From Treponema sp. (GTDB lineage Bacteria > Spirochaetota > Spirochaetia > Treponematales > Treponemataceae), in assembly GCA_016296205.1 (NCBI GenBank), contig JAEDJS010000002.1:1-64000 (forward strand): a stretch of DNA of 64,000 nt, given 5' to 3'. Position 1 is the stretch's first letter. The number at the start of each line of letters is the position of its first letter. A model generated the notes under the pieces. The model saw nothing but the letters and a program-made list of their open reading frames with translations, was not told where the DNA came from and searched no databases. Positions 25,198 to 33,722 of this stretch are shown one piece after another. The position numbers and the translations under genes were made by a program.

Positions 25198-26073
25198 ATG
25201 ATAACCGCCAGCCAATTATACAAGTCGATTTTTGACTGCAAAATTTACAAAGTCTCAATAAGTGCCGGTTGTACTTGTCCAAATCGAGATGGAACAAAAT
25301 CTACCGGGGGATGCATTTTCTGTTCGGAAAAAGGTTCAGGGGATTTTGCAACTAGCGCAAAGTTGTCAATTAAAGAACAAGTTGAATCAGGCAAAAAATT
25401 AGTTCAGCATAAAAACAAAGGCGGGAAATATATTGCCTATTTCCAGAATTTCACCAACACTTACGGAGATGGCCAAAAATTAATTGATAAATATCAAGAA
25501 GCATTAGAGCAACCAGACGTTGTGGGAATTTCAATTGCAACAAGACCAGACTGTCTCCAGCCCCAAATTTTGCAGTATTTATCAAAAATTAGTCAGTCAA
25601 CTTTTGTTCAAGTTGAATTAGGACTTCAGACAAGTAATCCAATTACCGGCCAATTAATCAACCGCTGCTACACAAATCAAGATTTTATTACCGCAGTTGA
25701 ATCAATACACCAATCTGCGCCCAACATCCATATCGTAACCCACATAATCTTTGGTCTCCCCGGCGAAACTCAAACCAATATGCTGGACTCAATTAAATTT
25801 GCCGTTGAACACCAAACTAATGGAATAAAAATTTCCTGCCTCCATGTGCTAAAAAATACAAAACTTGCAGAAATGTATAATCAAGGAAAATTTCAAGTAC
25901 TGGAGATGAATCAATATTTTGATATATTAGAAAAAGCTCTAAAATTAATTCCACCTCAAACAATAATCCACCGCCTAACCGGAGACGGCCCCAAATCTCA
26001 ATTAATAGCCCCACTCTGGACAGCAAATAAAAAACTGGTATTATCAGAACTCAATAAATTAATCAAATCTTAG
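25198..26073 (+). CDS. TIGR01212/YhcC family radical SAM protein
   Basis: A 291-residue radical SAM protein. The family motif CTCPNRDGTKSTGGCIFC near residues 23-40 carries the cluster cysteines, followed by YFQNFTNTYG and GISIATRPDCL, then VELGLQTSN and THIIFGLPGE. This is the YhcC group, related to the Elp3-like fold, with no firmly known substrate. The stop codon lies inside a 35-base repeat copied from the end of the neighbouring GAPDH gene, so the last codons may have been altered by that duplication. The start lies 14 bases after the preceding terminator and no ribosome site is obvious. Confidence 0.85.
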   Translation: MITASQLYKSIFDCKIYKVSISAGCTCPNRDGTKSTGGCIFCSEKGSGDFATSAKLSIKEQVESGKKLVQHKNKGGKYIAYFQNFTNTYGDGQKLIDKYQEALEQPDVVGISIATRPDCLQPQILQYLSKISQSTFVQVELGLQTSNPITGQLINRCYTNQDFITAVESIHQSAPNIHIVTHIIFGLPGETQTNMLDSIKFAVEHQTNGIKISCLHVLKNTKLAEMYNQGKFQVLEMNQYFDILEKALKLIPPQTIIHRLTGDGPKSQLIAPLWTANKKLVLSELNKLIKS

Positions 26074-26275
26074 CAGTTTTCTGCAAAGTATTTAATTGTG
26101 ATAACCCACATCGCGCCCGTAGACAGCGATGTGCCGGAGGTGCGACGGCACCGACTGTTTAATAAGAGAGAACAATTAAATACTTTAAACGCAAAAAAAA
26201 TACCCGATCTCACGACCGGGTATCCATAACTCAATTAATTAAATCTTAGCAGTTTTCTGCAAAGTATTTAATTGT
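26065..26275. repeat. 35-base direct repeat flanking a palindromic element
   Basis: The sequence from AAATCTTAGCAG to TTTAATTGT occurs identically at 26065-26099 and 26241-26275; the second copy is the real 3' end of the GAPDH gene. A 15-base inverted copy (ACAATTAAATACTTT) is at 26172-26186. Between them are GC-rich hairpins: CACATCGC/GCGATGTG and GTGCCG/CGGCAC. The structure looks like a small inserted or duplicated palindromic element. Whether it occurs elsewhere cannot be told from this window. Confidence 0.65.
26192..26223 (-). terminator. terminator of the GAPDH gene
   Basis: On the minus strand ATACCCG and CGGGTAT pair around TCACGAGATC-like loop bases (about 26222-26200), followed by eight T. 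It lies about 25 bases after the GAPDH stop. Confidence 0.85.
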
Positions 26276-27274
26276 TCTAACCATCTGTGATGTATATGAG
26301 TTTTCATTGTCGTACCATGAAACAACCTGTACCTGGTATGTATCATCGTCGATTTTGCTAACCATTGTCTGTGTAGCATCAAAGAGTGAACCATATTTCA
26401 TACCGATTACATCGCTAGAAACGATTTCATCTTCGTTGTAACCATAAGATTCAGTTGCAGCAGCTTTCATTGCAGCATTGATTCCTTCTTTTGTTACATC
26501 TTTTCCCTTTACAACAGCAACGAGAATTGTTGTTGATCCAGTTGGTGTTGGAACACGCTGTGCTGAACCAATGAGTTTTCCGTTCAATTCAGGAATTACA
26601 AGACCGATAGCCTTTGCAGCACCTGTTGAGTTTGGAACGATGTTCTGTGCACCAGCACGTGAACGGCGGAGGTCACCCTTGCGCTGTGGACCGTCAAGAA
26701 TCATCTGGTCACCTGTGTAAGCGTGGATTGTGCTCATAATACCGCTCTGGATTGGAGCATAGTCATTAAGAGCTTTAGCCATTGGAGCCAAACAGTTTGT
26801 TGTACAAGAAGCAGCAGAAATGATGTTGTCGTTCTTTGTAAGTGTTTTGTGGTTTACATTGTATACGATTGTTGGGAGATCGTTTCCAGCAGGAGCTGAG
26901 ATAACTACTTTTTTAGCACCAGCTGTGATGTGAGCTGCAGCCTTGTCTTTTGCACAGTAGAAACCTGTACATTCAAGAACTACGTCTACCTTGTTTGCTG
27001 CCCATGGACAGTTAGCTGCATCTTTTTCTGCAGAAATTTTAATTTCTTTTCCGTCAACGATGATAGAATCTTCTGTAGCTTCTACAGTGTGTTTTCCTTC
27101 ACCAATTTTTCCCATGAAACCACCCTGAGCAGTATCATATTTGAGAAGGTGTGCAAGCATTTTTGGGCTTGTCAAATCGTTGATAGCAACTACTTCATAA
27201 CCATCAGCTTCAAACATCTGACGGAAAGCCAAACGACCAATACGGCCGAAACCATTAATAGCAACTCTTACCAT
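26246..27274 (-). CDS. gap: glyceraldehyde-3-phosphate dehydrogenase
   Basis: Glycolytic enzyme, 342 residues, converting glyceraldehyde-3-phosphate to 1,3-bisphosphoglycerate with NAD. The N-terminal [17 protein letters not shown] is the NAD-binding loop. The catalytic cysteine is in [13 protein letters not shown] near residue 158, and [31 protein letters not shown] and the terminal [14 protein letters not shown] are canonical. The start has AGGAG upstream and a near-consensus promoter further up. Codon choice is more biased than in neighbours, consistent with high expression. The last nine codons are duplicated downstream. Confidence 0.97.
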   Translation of the reverse strand: MVRVAINGFGRIGRLAFRQMFEADGYEVVAINDLTSPKMLAHLLKYDTAQGGFMGKIGEGKHTVEATEDSIIVDGKEIKISAEKDAANCPWAANKVDVVLECTGFYCAKDKAAAHITAGAKKVVISAPAGNDLPTIVYNVNHKTLTKNDNIISAASCTTNCLAPMAKALNDYAPIQSGIMSTIHAYTGDQMILDGPQRKGDLRRSRAGAQNIVPNSTGAAKAIGLVIPELNGKLIGSAQRVPTPTGSTTILVAVVKGKDVTKEGINAAMKAAATESYGYNEDEIVSSDVIGMKYGSLFDATQTMVSKIDDDTYQVQVVSWYDNENSYTSQMVRTIKYFAENC

Positions 27275-27312
27275 TTTAGGTCTCCTATAATATTCAAAAA
27301 ATTTATTGATTC

Positions 27313-27341
27313 ATTTTATTCTTATTATCGATTTTAGTCAA
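27313..27341 (-). promoter_or_regulatory. gap promoter
   Basis: On the minus strand TTGACT (27341-27336), 17 bases, TAAAAT (27318-27313). The position gives a leader of about 30 bases containing AGGAG. Confidence 0.7.
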
Positions 27342-27380
27342 TAATTAATTGGTCTCTAAAACCTTCATATATAGAACATT

Positions 27381-27409
27381 TTGACAAAACTCTTAGAATA
27401 GTCTAAACT
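27381..27409 (+). promoter_or_regulatory. promoter of the TM2-domain gene
   Basis: TTGACA (27381-27386), 17 bases, TAAACT (27404-27409). The ATG starts at 27416, six bases after the -10, so the transcript would begin at or near the start codon. Confidence 0.65.
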
Positions 27410-27415
27410 TTTTTT

Positions 27416-27703
27416 ATGGAAAGCACTAACACACCTAAAAGCAAATTTGTTATGATTATTCTCTGCATTTTTGGGGGATATCTTGGAATTCATCGAGCTT
27501 ATGCAGGAAAATCAAAAACCGGATTATTGATGATTATTGTTGAAATTTTATGCTTAATTCTACCATTTGTACTAATAAAAATTTCTGGAATCTCTCAATT
27601 TATCTATTTGATTTATGCTTCCTTAATATGGTGGATTATTGATTTGATTGTAATTATTGCCGGAAAATTCAAAGATTCAACAGGAAAAGCAATCAACAAG
27701 TAA
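27416..27703 (+). CDS. TM2 domain-containing membrane protein
   Basis: A 95-residue membrane protein. The TM2 signature is clear: a first helix with ILCIFGGYLGIHRAYAGKSKTGLL and later helices ending in IWWIIDLIVIIAGKF. TM2 proteins have no defined general role. No ribosome site is visible and the promoter -10 lies just before the ATG, so it may be translated from a leaderless mRNA. It is divergent from gap. Confidence 0.85.
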   Translation: MESTNTPKSKFVMIILCIFGGYLGIHRAYAGKSKTGLLMIIVEILCLILPFVLIKISGISQFIYLIYASLIWWIIDLIVIIAGKFKDSTGKAINK

Positions 27704-27734
27704 CAAACAAATCCTTTTTGTTTTAAGTTGAATA

Positions 27735-28541
27735 CTAGAAATGTCCTCCACTTCCACCATGACTCCTTCCACTGGAGCTTGTATGAGTTGTACTTCCAAT
27801 ATTTTCTTTTGCACGAGGTGTTCTCGAAACTTGGGTGTAAAGGAAAATATCATCCTTATTTGTTAAATTCAAACTGTTTTTAACAAAATAATTATTTGCC
27901 GCAGCCTGTTTTCTAACACTTTTCAATTGCTTTTTCTTTATTAAAAAACCAACAAGGCTGCTAAATAATCCAACAATTCCCGCAAAGGGAGCAAATTCTG
28001 AATTCACCCCAAAACCCGAATTTGAATTACTTGAATACCCCGAATCATCAATTTGAGTGTAAGCAGAATCTTTATTTGCAACAGTTAAAATTTTTTCACA
28101 ATCATCTGCAAAACTATTAAAAGCGAGGAACCAGTTTCCATTGGTCATATAAGGAATAAACCTTCGCTGAATGTTCTGCAGACGTTCATCAGTAAAAGCA
28201 TAAACACCAAATTCGTGGGTTGTCATATGAAATTCCCGTTCAGCCATGCTAACTAAAAGAAGAATTCCACTTTTTAATTCACCAAAACCATAATCGTTGT
28301 AATCAAAATAATCGTCAGCAAAAGCTTCTACACTTTTTCCATTAAGTCCTGGAATTGTAACAACAACTACATCGCACATTTGTTCATTTGAAATTCTATT
28401 TAGTTTTGTCTGCAATTCATATTCTTCATTTTGCGAAAGAATATCAGCTCCATCAACAACATAATATTTTGACTGAGAATAAATACTGGCCGCCATAAAA
28501 AAAGCTGCCGCCATTGCAAAAATCTTTTTTATATTATTCAT
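27735..28541 (-). CDS. TPM-domain membrane protein (YdjH-like)
   Basis: A 268-residue exported or membrane protein. After a signal-like segment (FAMAAAFFMAASIYSQ) comes a TPM (TLP18.3/Psb32/MOLO-1) domain: YYVVDGADILSQNEEYELQTKLN, VVVVTIPGLNGKSVEAFADDYFDYNDYG and GILLLVSMAEREFHM. One transmembrane helix lies near residues 185-203 (GIVGLFSSLVGFLI). The C-terminus is GRSHGGSGGHF, the usual Gly/Ser/His tail. The ATG at 28541 with GGAG upstream is preferred over a TTG two codons earlier. It is the last gene of a three-gene unit matching ydjI-ydjG-ydjH of Bacillus. Confidence 0.8.
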   Translation of the reverse strand: MNNIKKIFAMAAAFFMAASIYSQSKYYVVDGADILSQNEEYELQTKLNRISNEQMCDVVVVTIPGLNGKSVEAFADDYFDYNDYGFGELKSGILLLVSMAEREFHMTTHEFGVYAFTDERLQNIQRRFIPYMTNGNWFLAFNSFADDCEKILTVANKDSAYTQIDDSGYSSNSNSGFGVNSEFAPFAGIVGLFSSLVGFLIKKKQLKSVRKQAAANNYFVKNSLNLTNKDDIFLYTQVSRTPRAKENIGSTTHTSSSGRSHGGSGGHF

Positions 28542-28550
28542 TCTCAACTC

Positions 28551-29636
28551 CTACAACACATTTGATATAATATTCAAAATTAAAAATGATAGGCCACCAC
28601 TTACAAGAAAAGTCCCGATTGTAGAAAAAATTGCTTTTTTTAAATCCATTGGCAGGTCACCAACAAATTTTCCAGTCTGACCATTCATTGCAAAAGTATA
28701 TGACTTGTCTTTAAACTTTGTGCTCAAAACCCATGTTGGCAAAAGAGCATATTTTGCAGTTCCGTTTTTTACGTTGATTGAACTCTGTTCAGCTGTTACA
28801 GTTGAATATCCTTCCACTGTTGTAGCAAGAATTTCTTCTGTTGAACGCTTTATTCTTTCGTTTGCCCTAACCTGATTTTCTTCCATAGAAACATCATATT
28901 TGTCTGCAAGATAACCAGCTAAGTAAGCACTCTGAAATTCAACTGCTTCTTCCATATTGAATGGCTCAATACTTTCCATTAATGCATCATCCATTTTTAC
29001 AGATCCATCAACTGGAACATTGGTAAAAGACACACTTCCTTCACGAACAGCCTGGAAATAATTTGTTTCCGTAATATCTTCTGAATTTGTTTGATAACTT
29101 CTACCTCTTGAAGCTTTATAAATCACTTTTGCATCAACATCAGCATTGTACAGCCAAAATGGAACATAAATTCCTTGAATTTTTTCTATCTGGTTTTTCT
29201 CTTTAAAAATCTTTGGAAGAAGTTTTTTTCCTTTCAAATGATTTTCATAGGCCGCCTTAGCATCTTCTTTTGTTAATTTAAATGGAATTACTAAGTCCGG
29301 TTTAAGAGTCCCAGAAAATGCTTTTTTAACAACAACTGAATTTCCGCAATATGGACATTGGGTTGCCGCAGTATTATTATCACCAATAATTTCGCCGCCG
29401 CAACTATTACAAACATAACTTACCAGATCCTTTGTTTCATCAGATGTCCACTGATTTTCTTTCTGTTTCCATTTCATTGAATCATCTTTAATATTTTTAA
29501 AAGACTCATCATATTTTTTAACAGATTCCATTTCAAATTCAGAATCGCAGTATGGACACTTCATCTTCTGTTTTTTTGCATCAAAGTTGATTGCACCGCC
29601 ACAGCAAGGACATTTATAATCCTGTAAATCCGCCAT
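28551..29636 (-). CDS. TFIIB-type zinc-ribbon membrane protein (YdjG-like)
   Basis: A 361-residue protein with two N-terminal zinc ribbons: CPCCGG...CPYC near residues 9-30 and CNSCGG...CPYCGN near 76-100. The middle part includes PFKLTKEDAKAAYENHLKGKKLLP, a block typical of this group, and the C-terminus has one membrane helix (STIGTFLVSGGLSFLILNII). The ATG at 29636 is chosen because GAGG lies at the correct distance; the upstream TTG is not needed. It sits between the SPFH and TPM genes. In B. subtilis the homologous complex tethers PspA to the membrane under stress; that role is inferred. Confidence 0.8.
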   Translation of the reverse strand: MADLQDYKCPCCGGAINFDAKKQKMKCPYCDSEFEMESVKKYDESFKNIKDDSMKWKQKENQWTSDETKDLVSYVCNSCGGEIIGDNNTAATQCPYCGNSVVVKKAFSGTLKPDLVIPFKLTKEDAKAAYENHLKGKKLLPKIFKEKNQIEKIQGIYVPFWLYNADVDAKVIYKASRGRSYQTNSEDITETNYFQAVREGSVSFTNVPVDGSVKMDDALMESIEPFNMEEAVEFQSAYLAGYLADKYDVSMEENQVRANERIKRSTEEILATTVEGYSTVTAEQSSINVKNGTAKYALLPTWVLSTKFKDKSYTFAMNGQTGKFVGDLPMDLKKAIFSTIGTFLVSGGLSFLILNIISNVL

Positions 29637-29663
29637 TTTTTTCCTCAAATTTTATAAATTGAA

Positions 29664-30977
29664 TTATTTCACAATGTCGTCATCGTTAAAAATATCGCCA
29701 CATTCTGGACAGAACTTTGGTGGATTTGCCGGATTATCTGGAACCCAACCGCATTTATCGCATTTGTAAACCATTGCACCAGCCGGTTTTTTTGCTCCAC
29801 ATTCCTGGCAGAATTTTCCAGTGTTTTCTGCTCCACAAGAACATTTCCAGCTTCCAGCAGCAGGTCTTGCACTACCACACTCTGGGCAGAATTTTCCTGT
29901 TGCCATTGAACCGCATTTACATTTCCATCCATTTCCTCCAGCAGCAACGTTTCCATTTGCCTGTTGATTCTGCTGACCTAAACCAAACAACTGTGAAGCA
30001 TTTGCACCACCCTGGTTCATTGCCATCCCCATGCCCATAAAACCAGCCATTGCGCCTGCAGTGTTTCCAGCAGCTGTTCTCATTGCATCTGTCTGGGCAC
30101 CAACAATTCCTGCTGCGGCCATTGTTGGATCACGATAAATTGCATCCTTCTGAATGCGTTTAATCATTTCCTGATCTTCTTCCGGCAAAGTTAAACTTGC
30201 AAGGGCAACACTTACTACAGAAATACCCCGAAGTTCATTCCATTTCTGGCTTAAAACTTCATTCATTGCTTTTTCCAGTTCTGCTGTATGTGTTACAATC
30301 TGATTTGGTCGCATCTGCAAATCACTTAGCACACCAAAAGCCGGCTGAAGAGCACTGATAAATTCTGTCTTAAGAGTTGAATCAATTGTTTCCCGAGAAT
30401 AAAAATCAACTACATTACTGCAAACATTTGTGTAAAACTTAATTGGGTCAGTGATTTTATAAGTATAAATACCAGCACAACGAATAGAAACATCAACATC
30501 AAGACCAAGACGAGCATCAACTACACGGAACGGAACTGGATTTGCAGTACCAAATTTATTATCAAGAATTTCCTTTGTATTTACGTAATAAACTCTCTGA
30601 TCTTTTCCAGTGTCACCACCAAAAGTAAAACGTTTACCCATTGTTTTAAAAGTTTCTACAAGAGCAGTTCCAAATTTTCCAGTAAACAAACTTGGTTCTG
30701 TAGAAGAATCCCATTTAAATTCACCAGGTTCTGCACAAACTTCAACTACTTTTCCCTGTTCAACAATCAACATACACTGGCCATCTGCAACAGCAATTAC
30801 TGATCCGTTTGAAATAATATTGTCTTCCCCATGAATATTTGAAGACCGTTTTGAAGTTCGTTTCTGTCCTTTTGCAACAAGCACATTCAATGGCAAAGCA
30901 TCGCAATAGAAAAATTCCTTCCACTGATCTGCAAGAGTTCCACCCAAAGCACCAAGGCCTGCTTTAATCAATCCCAT
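29664..30977 (-). CDS. SPFH-domain protein with C-terminal zinc ribbons (YdjI-like)
   Basis: A 437-residue SPFH/band 7-related protein of the so-called virion-core type. It begins MGLIKAGLGALGGTLADQWKEFF and includes FYCDALPLNVLVAKGQKR and TKEILDNKFGTANPVPFRVVD. After an Ala/Gly/Met/Gln-rich linker (residues 295-345) come three zinc ribbons: CKCGS..CPECG, CSCGA..CQECG and CDKCG..CPECG. It is the first gene of the SPFH-zinc ribbon-TPM operon. B. subtilis YdjI has the same domain order and works with PspA; no pspA is next to this operon. Confidence 0.85.
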   Translation of the reverse strand: MGLIKAGLGALGGTLADQWKEFFYCDALPLNVLVAKGQKRTSKRSSNIHGEDNIISNGSVIAVADGQCMLIVEQGKVVEVCAEPGEFKWDSSTEPSLFTGKFGTALVETFKTMGKRFTFGGDTGKDQRVYYVNTKEILDNKFGTANPVPFRVVDARLGLDVDVSIRCAGIYTYKITDPIKFYTNVCSNVVDFYSRETIDSTLKTEFISALQPAFGVLSDLQMRPNQIVTHTAELEKAMNEVLSQKWNELRGISVVSVALASLTLPEEDQEMIKRIQKDAIYRDPTMAAAGIVGAQTDAMRTAAGNTAGAMAGFMGMGMAMNQGGANASQLFGLGQQNQQANGNVAAGGNGWKCKCGSMATGKFCPECGSARPAAGSWKCSCGAENTGKFCQECGAKKPAGAMVYKCDKCGWVPDNPANPPKFCPECGDIFNDDDIVK

Positions 30978-31139
30978 TTTCTATCTCCTCTCTAAAAATG
31001 AATTTGTCCAGAAAATATTTTAACACAGTTTCTTCCACTTTTAAAACCTTTTATTTTTTTCAATTTAAATATGCTAAATTCAAATTTATAACTTTTCGTT
31101 AATTGCAATATTTCAAATTTAATGTTAACCTTTTAAATT

Positions 31140-32933
31140 ATGAATGTACCAGCAATTTTTCATCAGCCTAGCGGAACTTTCTGCTATCAATTAGACAACG
31201 ACACATTGGAAATAAGTATTTTAACTGCAAAAGATGTTACAAAAGTTCAACTTATTTGGGCAGATCCTTATTTTAAAGCAATCTGGGGCGGATGTTCCAG
31301 CCAATGGAAAGGCCAGAAAGTTAATATGGTTGAATGCAAAGAATTGGAAAATCATTATCGATGGACAACCCAAGTAGTTCCACCGGCAAAACGTGCAAAA
31401 TATTATTTCAAAATTTTTTCGGGTGATCAGTCTATTAACTACATGGAAACCGGTTTTTTAACAGATGAAGAATATAAAAATCACCGGCAGCATCACACAT
31501 ATTTTATTTACCCATGGATGAATCCAGCAGATACAAACTGTACCCCTAAATGGGCAGAAAACGCAGTATTTTACCAGATTTTCCCAAGTCGATTTGCACG
31601 AGGAAAAACTGATTTTATGGGGCCAGATCTGTTACCATGGCCAGAAAAAAGTCAGCCTGTTTCTTGGAAAGATGTTTATGGCGGGAACTTAACTGGAATT
31701 ACAGAAAAGCTGGACTATCTGCAAGACCTGGGAATTACTGGAATTTACATGACTCCAATCAACCAGTCCTACAGTCAACATAAATACGACACAGTTGATT
31801 ACACAAAAATCGATCCATCTTTTGGTACAAATGAGGATTTAAAAAAACTTGTAAAAACAGCTCACAAAAAAGGAATCAGGATTGTACTGGACGGCGTTTT
31901 TAATCACAGTGGATGGTTTTTCTTTGCATGGCAGGATGTTTTAAAAAAAGGGGAAAAATCAAAATATAAAGACTGGTATTTTATAAAAGATTACGATATT
32001 ACAGTCGATAAAGACAACCCTTGGAAAATGCGGAATGCACTTAACGGAAAATATTACTCATTTGCCTATGCCGATGGAATGCCAAAACTGAATACAAACA
32101 ATCCAGAAGTTCAGCAATATTTTTTAGATGTGTGCAAAATGTGGGTTAAGGAATACGATATTGATGGAATTCGAGTTGATGTTGGTAACGAAATTTCTCA
32201 TCAATTAATTCAACTTATTCGAACAGAAATGTGCCGGCTTAAACCAGATTTTTATTTTATTGGCGAAATCTGGCACAATGCAGAAAGTTTCCTCAGGGGA
32301 ACTGAATACCACACTGTTATGAATTATCCTCTGCAAGTTTCGATTATTGAATTTTTAAAAGACAAATCTGTTGACGGTAAAAAATTTGAAATCAATATTA
32401 ACCGATGTTATTCAATGTATCAGAAGCAAATCAACCGAGTACTTTTTAATCAAGTTGATACTCACGATACAATGCGCATGGTTAATCGGCTGGACAATTC
32501 TCCAGAAAAAGCAAAACAGGCTGTTACACTTTTATTCAGTATGCCTGGAACTGCCTGTATTTATTATGGAACAGAAATTCTTCTTGAAGGCGGTGACGAT
32601 CCTGATAACAGAAGATGTATGCCATGGAAAGCAATTCAAAATGGTGACTATAAATGCGAACTTGAATTTTTTAAAAAGTTGATTGAGCTTCGCAAAACTC
32701 AGCCAGCACTGTTAAGCCACAATATGAAATTTTCTCACAATCCGGACAATCCAAGAATTCTAAAAATTACAAAAACCTCCGACGATGGATCAGAAATTCT
32801 TGATATTTACATCAACGGCAGCCAGGAACAATGCAAAATTTCTGCAGGAACTGTATTAATTTCCAGTGGATTAAAAGGAAAAATTCTAGCTCCAGACGGT
32901 TTGGCAATTGTTAAAAAGAACAGAAAAAAATAA
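31140..32933 (+). CDS. GH13 alpha-glycosidase (cyclomaltodextrinase/neopullulanase type)
   Basis: A 597-residue cytoplasmic enzyme. An N-terminal immunoglobulin-like domain (about 1-120) precedes the GH13 barrel, as in GH13_20 enzymes. Conserved regions: VFYQIFPSRFARG, DGVFNHSG, DGIRVDVGNE with nucleophile D347, FIGEIWHN with acid/base E376, and VDTHD with D443. It should cleave alpha-1,4 bonds in maltooligosaccharides, cyclodextrins or pullulan. No signal peptide is seen. No ribosome site is visible before the ATG. It is followed by a TetR regulator and a second GH13 gene, but no copy of their operator lies before this gene. Confidence 0.88.
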   Translation: MNVPAIFHQPSGTFCYQLDNDTLEISILTAKDVTKVQLIWADPYFKAIWGGCSSQWKGQKVNMVECKELENHYRWTTQVVPPAKRAKYYFKIFSGDQSINYMETGFLTDEEYKNHRQHHTYFIYPWMNPADTNCTPKWAENAVFYQIFPSRFARGKTDFMGPDLLPWPEKSQPVSWKDVYGGNLTGITEKLDYLQDLGITGIYMTPINQSYSQHKYDTVDYTKIDPSFGTNEDLKKLVKTAHKKGIRIVLDGVFNHSGWFFFAWQDVLKKGEKSKYKDWYFIKDYDITVDKDNPWKMRNALNGKYYSFAYADGMPKLNTNNPEVQQYFLDVCKMWVKEYDIDGIRVDVGNEISHQLIQLIRTEMCRLKPDFYFIGEIWHNAESFLRGTEYHTVMNYPLQVSIIEFLKDKSVDGKKFEININRCYSMYQKQINRVLFNQVDTHDTMRMVNRLDNSPEKAKQAVTLLFSMPGTACIYYGTEILLEGGDDPDNRRCMPWKAIQNGDYKCELEFFKKLIELRKTQPALLSHNMKFSHNPDNPRILKITKTSDDGSEILDIYINGSQEQCKISAGTVLISSGLKGKILAPDGLAIVKKNRKK

Positions 32934-32957
32934 TTGTACCAAATTTTTTGATTCCTA

Positions 32958-32986
32958 TTGACAATATCTATACCGCTCAGTATATT
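32958..32986 (+). promoter_or_regulatory. promoter of the TetR gene
   Basis: TTGACA (32958-32963), 17 bases, TATATT (32981-32986). Both operator copies overlap or abut this promoter, so the regulator should repress itself. Confidence 0.75.
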
Positions 32987-33003
32987 GTATACCGAACAGT
33001 ATA
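32969..33003 (+). promoter_or_regulatory. paired TetR operators
   Basis: TATACCGCTCAGTATA at 32969-32984 and TATACCGAACAGTATA at 32988-33003 are near-identical 16-base palindromes with centres 19 bases apart. They cover the promoter spacer, the -10 box and the transcription start. A third copy lies before the next glycosidase gene. Confidence 0.7.
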
Positions 33004-33028
33004 GAATGTTATTCAATGGAGCCAGAAA

Positions 33029-33607
33029 ATGGAATTAGAAAACGAAAACCGCACAAATATATTACAGAACGCATTAAAGCTGTTTTCTTCTAAAGGTTAT
33101 GAAAACACAGGTGTTCAGGAAATTTGCCAGATTTCAGAAATCACAAAACCAACCCTTTATTACTATTTTGGAAACAAAGTGGGAATTTTACGGGCAATTA
33201 TTTCTTCTATTGGCAGTCAATACAAAATTGCAATATCAAATGCTGCAGAATATAATCACGATCTTATTAAACATCTGGAAACCATTTTAAGAGCACAAAT
33301 CAGTTTTGGCCTTCAATTCCCGGAATTTTTCAGACTCTATGTTTCAAGTAATGCAGCACCTGTTCAATCTGAATTTTTTGAAGAATTCAAATCCTTCAGA
33401 AACAACATTAAAATCATTTACGAAAATTTATTTATTCAAAGTGTAAAAGAATTTGGAAACATGAAAGGCTGGGAAAAATTATATTCAAAAGCTTTTCAAT
33501 CAATCTGCGAATCAACTGCACTTTCTGTTTTAAACAACGAACTGGAAATTTCCGACCAGTTGATTTATCACATCATTAAAAGTTTTATTTATGGAATTGT
33601 TAACTAA
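33029..33607 (+). CDS. TetR/AcrR family transcriptional regulator
   Basis: A 192-residue regulator. The N-terminal helix-turn-helix is typical: ILQNALKLFSSKGYENTGVQEICQISEITKPTLYYYFGNKVGILRAII. The C-terminal ligand-binding part is helical and not diagnostic. Two palindromic operators overlap its promoter and a third precedes the following GH13 gene, so it likely controls itself and that gene, with a sugar or glycoside as possible inducer (inference). GGAG lies upstream of the start. Confidence 0.88.
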   Translation: MELENENRTNILQNALKLFSSKGYENTGVQEICQISEITKPTLYYYFGNKVGILRAIISSIGSQYKIAISNAAEYNHDLIKHLETILRAQISFGLQFPEFFRLYVSSNAAPVQSEFFEEFKSFRNNIKIIYENLFIQSVKEFGNMKGWEKLYSKAFQSICESTALSVLNNELEISDQLIYHIIKSFIYGIVN

Positions 33608-33688
33608 TTCTCTATAATCAATATAATAATTGACCTGGATGAAAATTTTCTCAAAGGGTCTTTTATATAAACTAAATCAATTTTAATG

Positions 33689-33704
33689 TATACCGAACGG
33701 TATG
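33689..33704 (+). promoter_or_regulatory. third TetR operator, ahead of the second GH13 gene
   Basis: TATACCGAACGGTATG matches the two operators of the TetR gene at 13 to 14 of 16 positions and contains the perfect palindrome ATACCGAACGGTAT-like core. It lies 18 bases before the ATG, placing it in the leader or over the promoter. Confidence 0.65.
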
Positions 33705-33722
33705 TATAAACTGGAGAACAAA

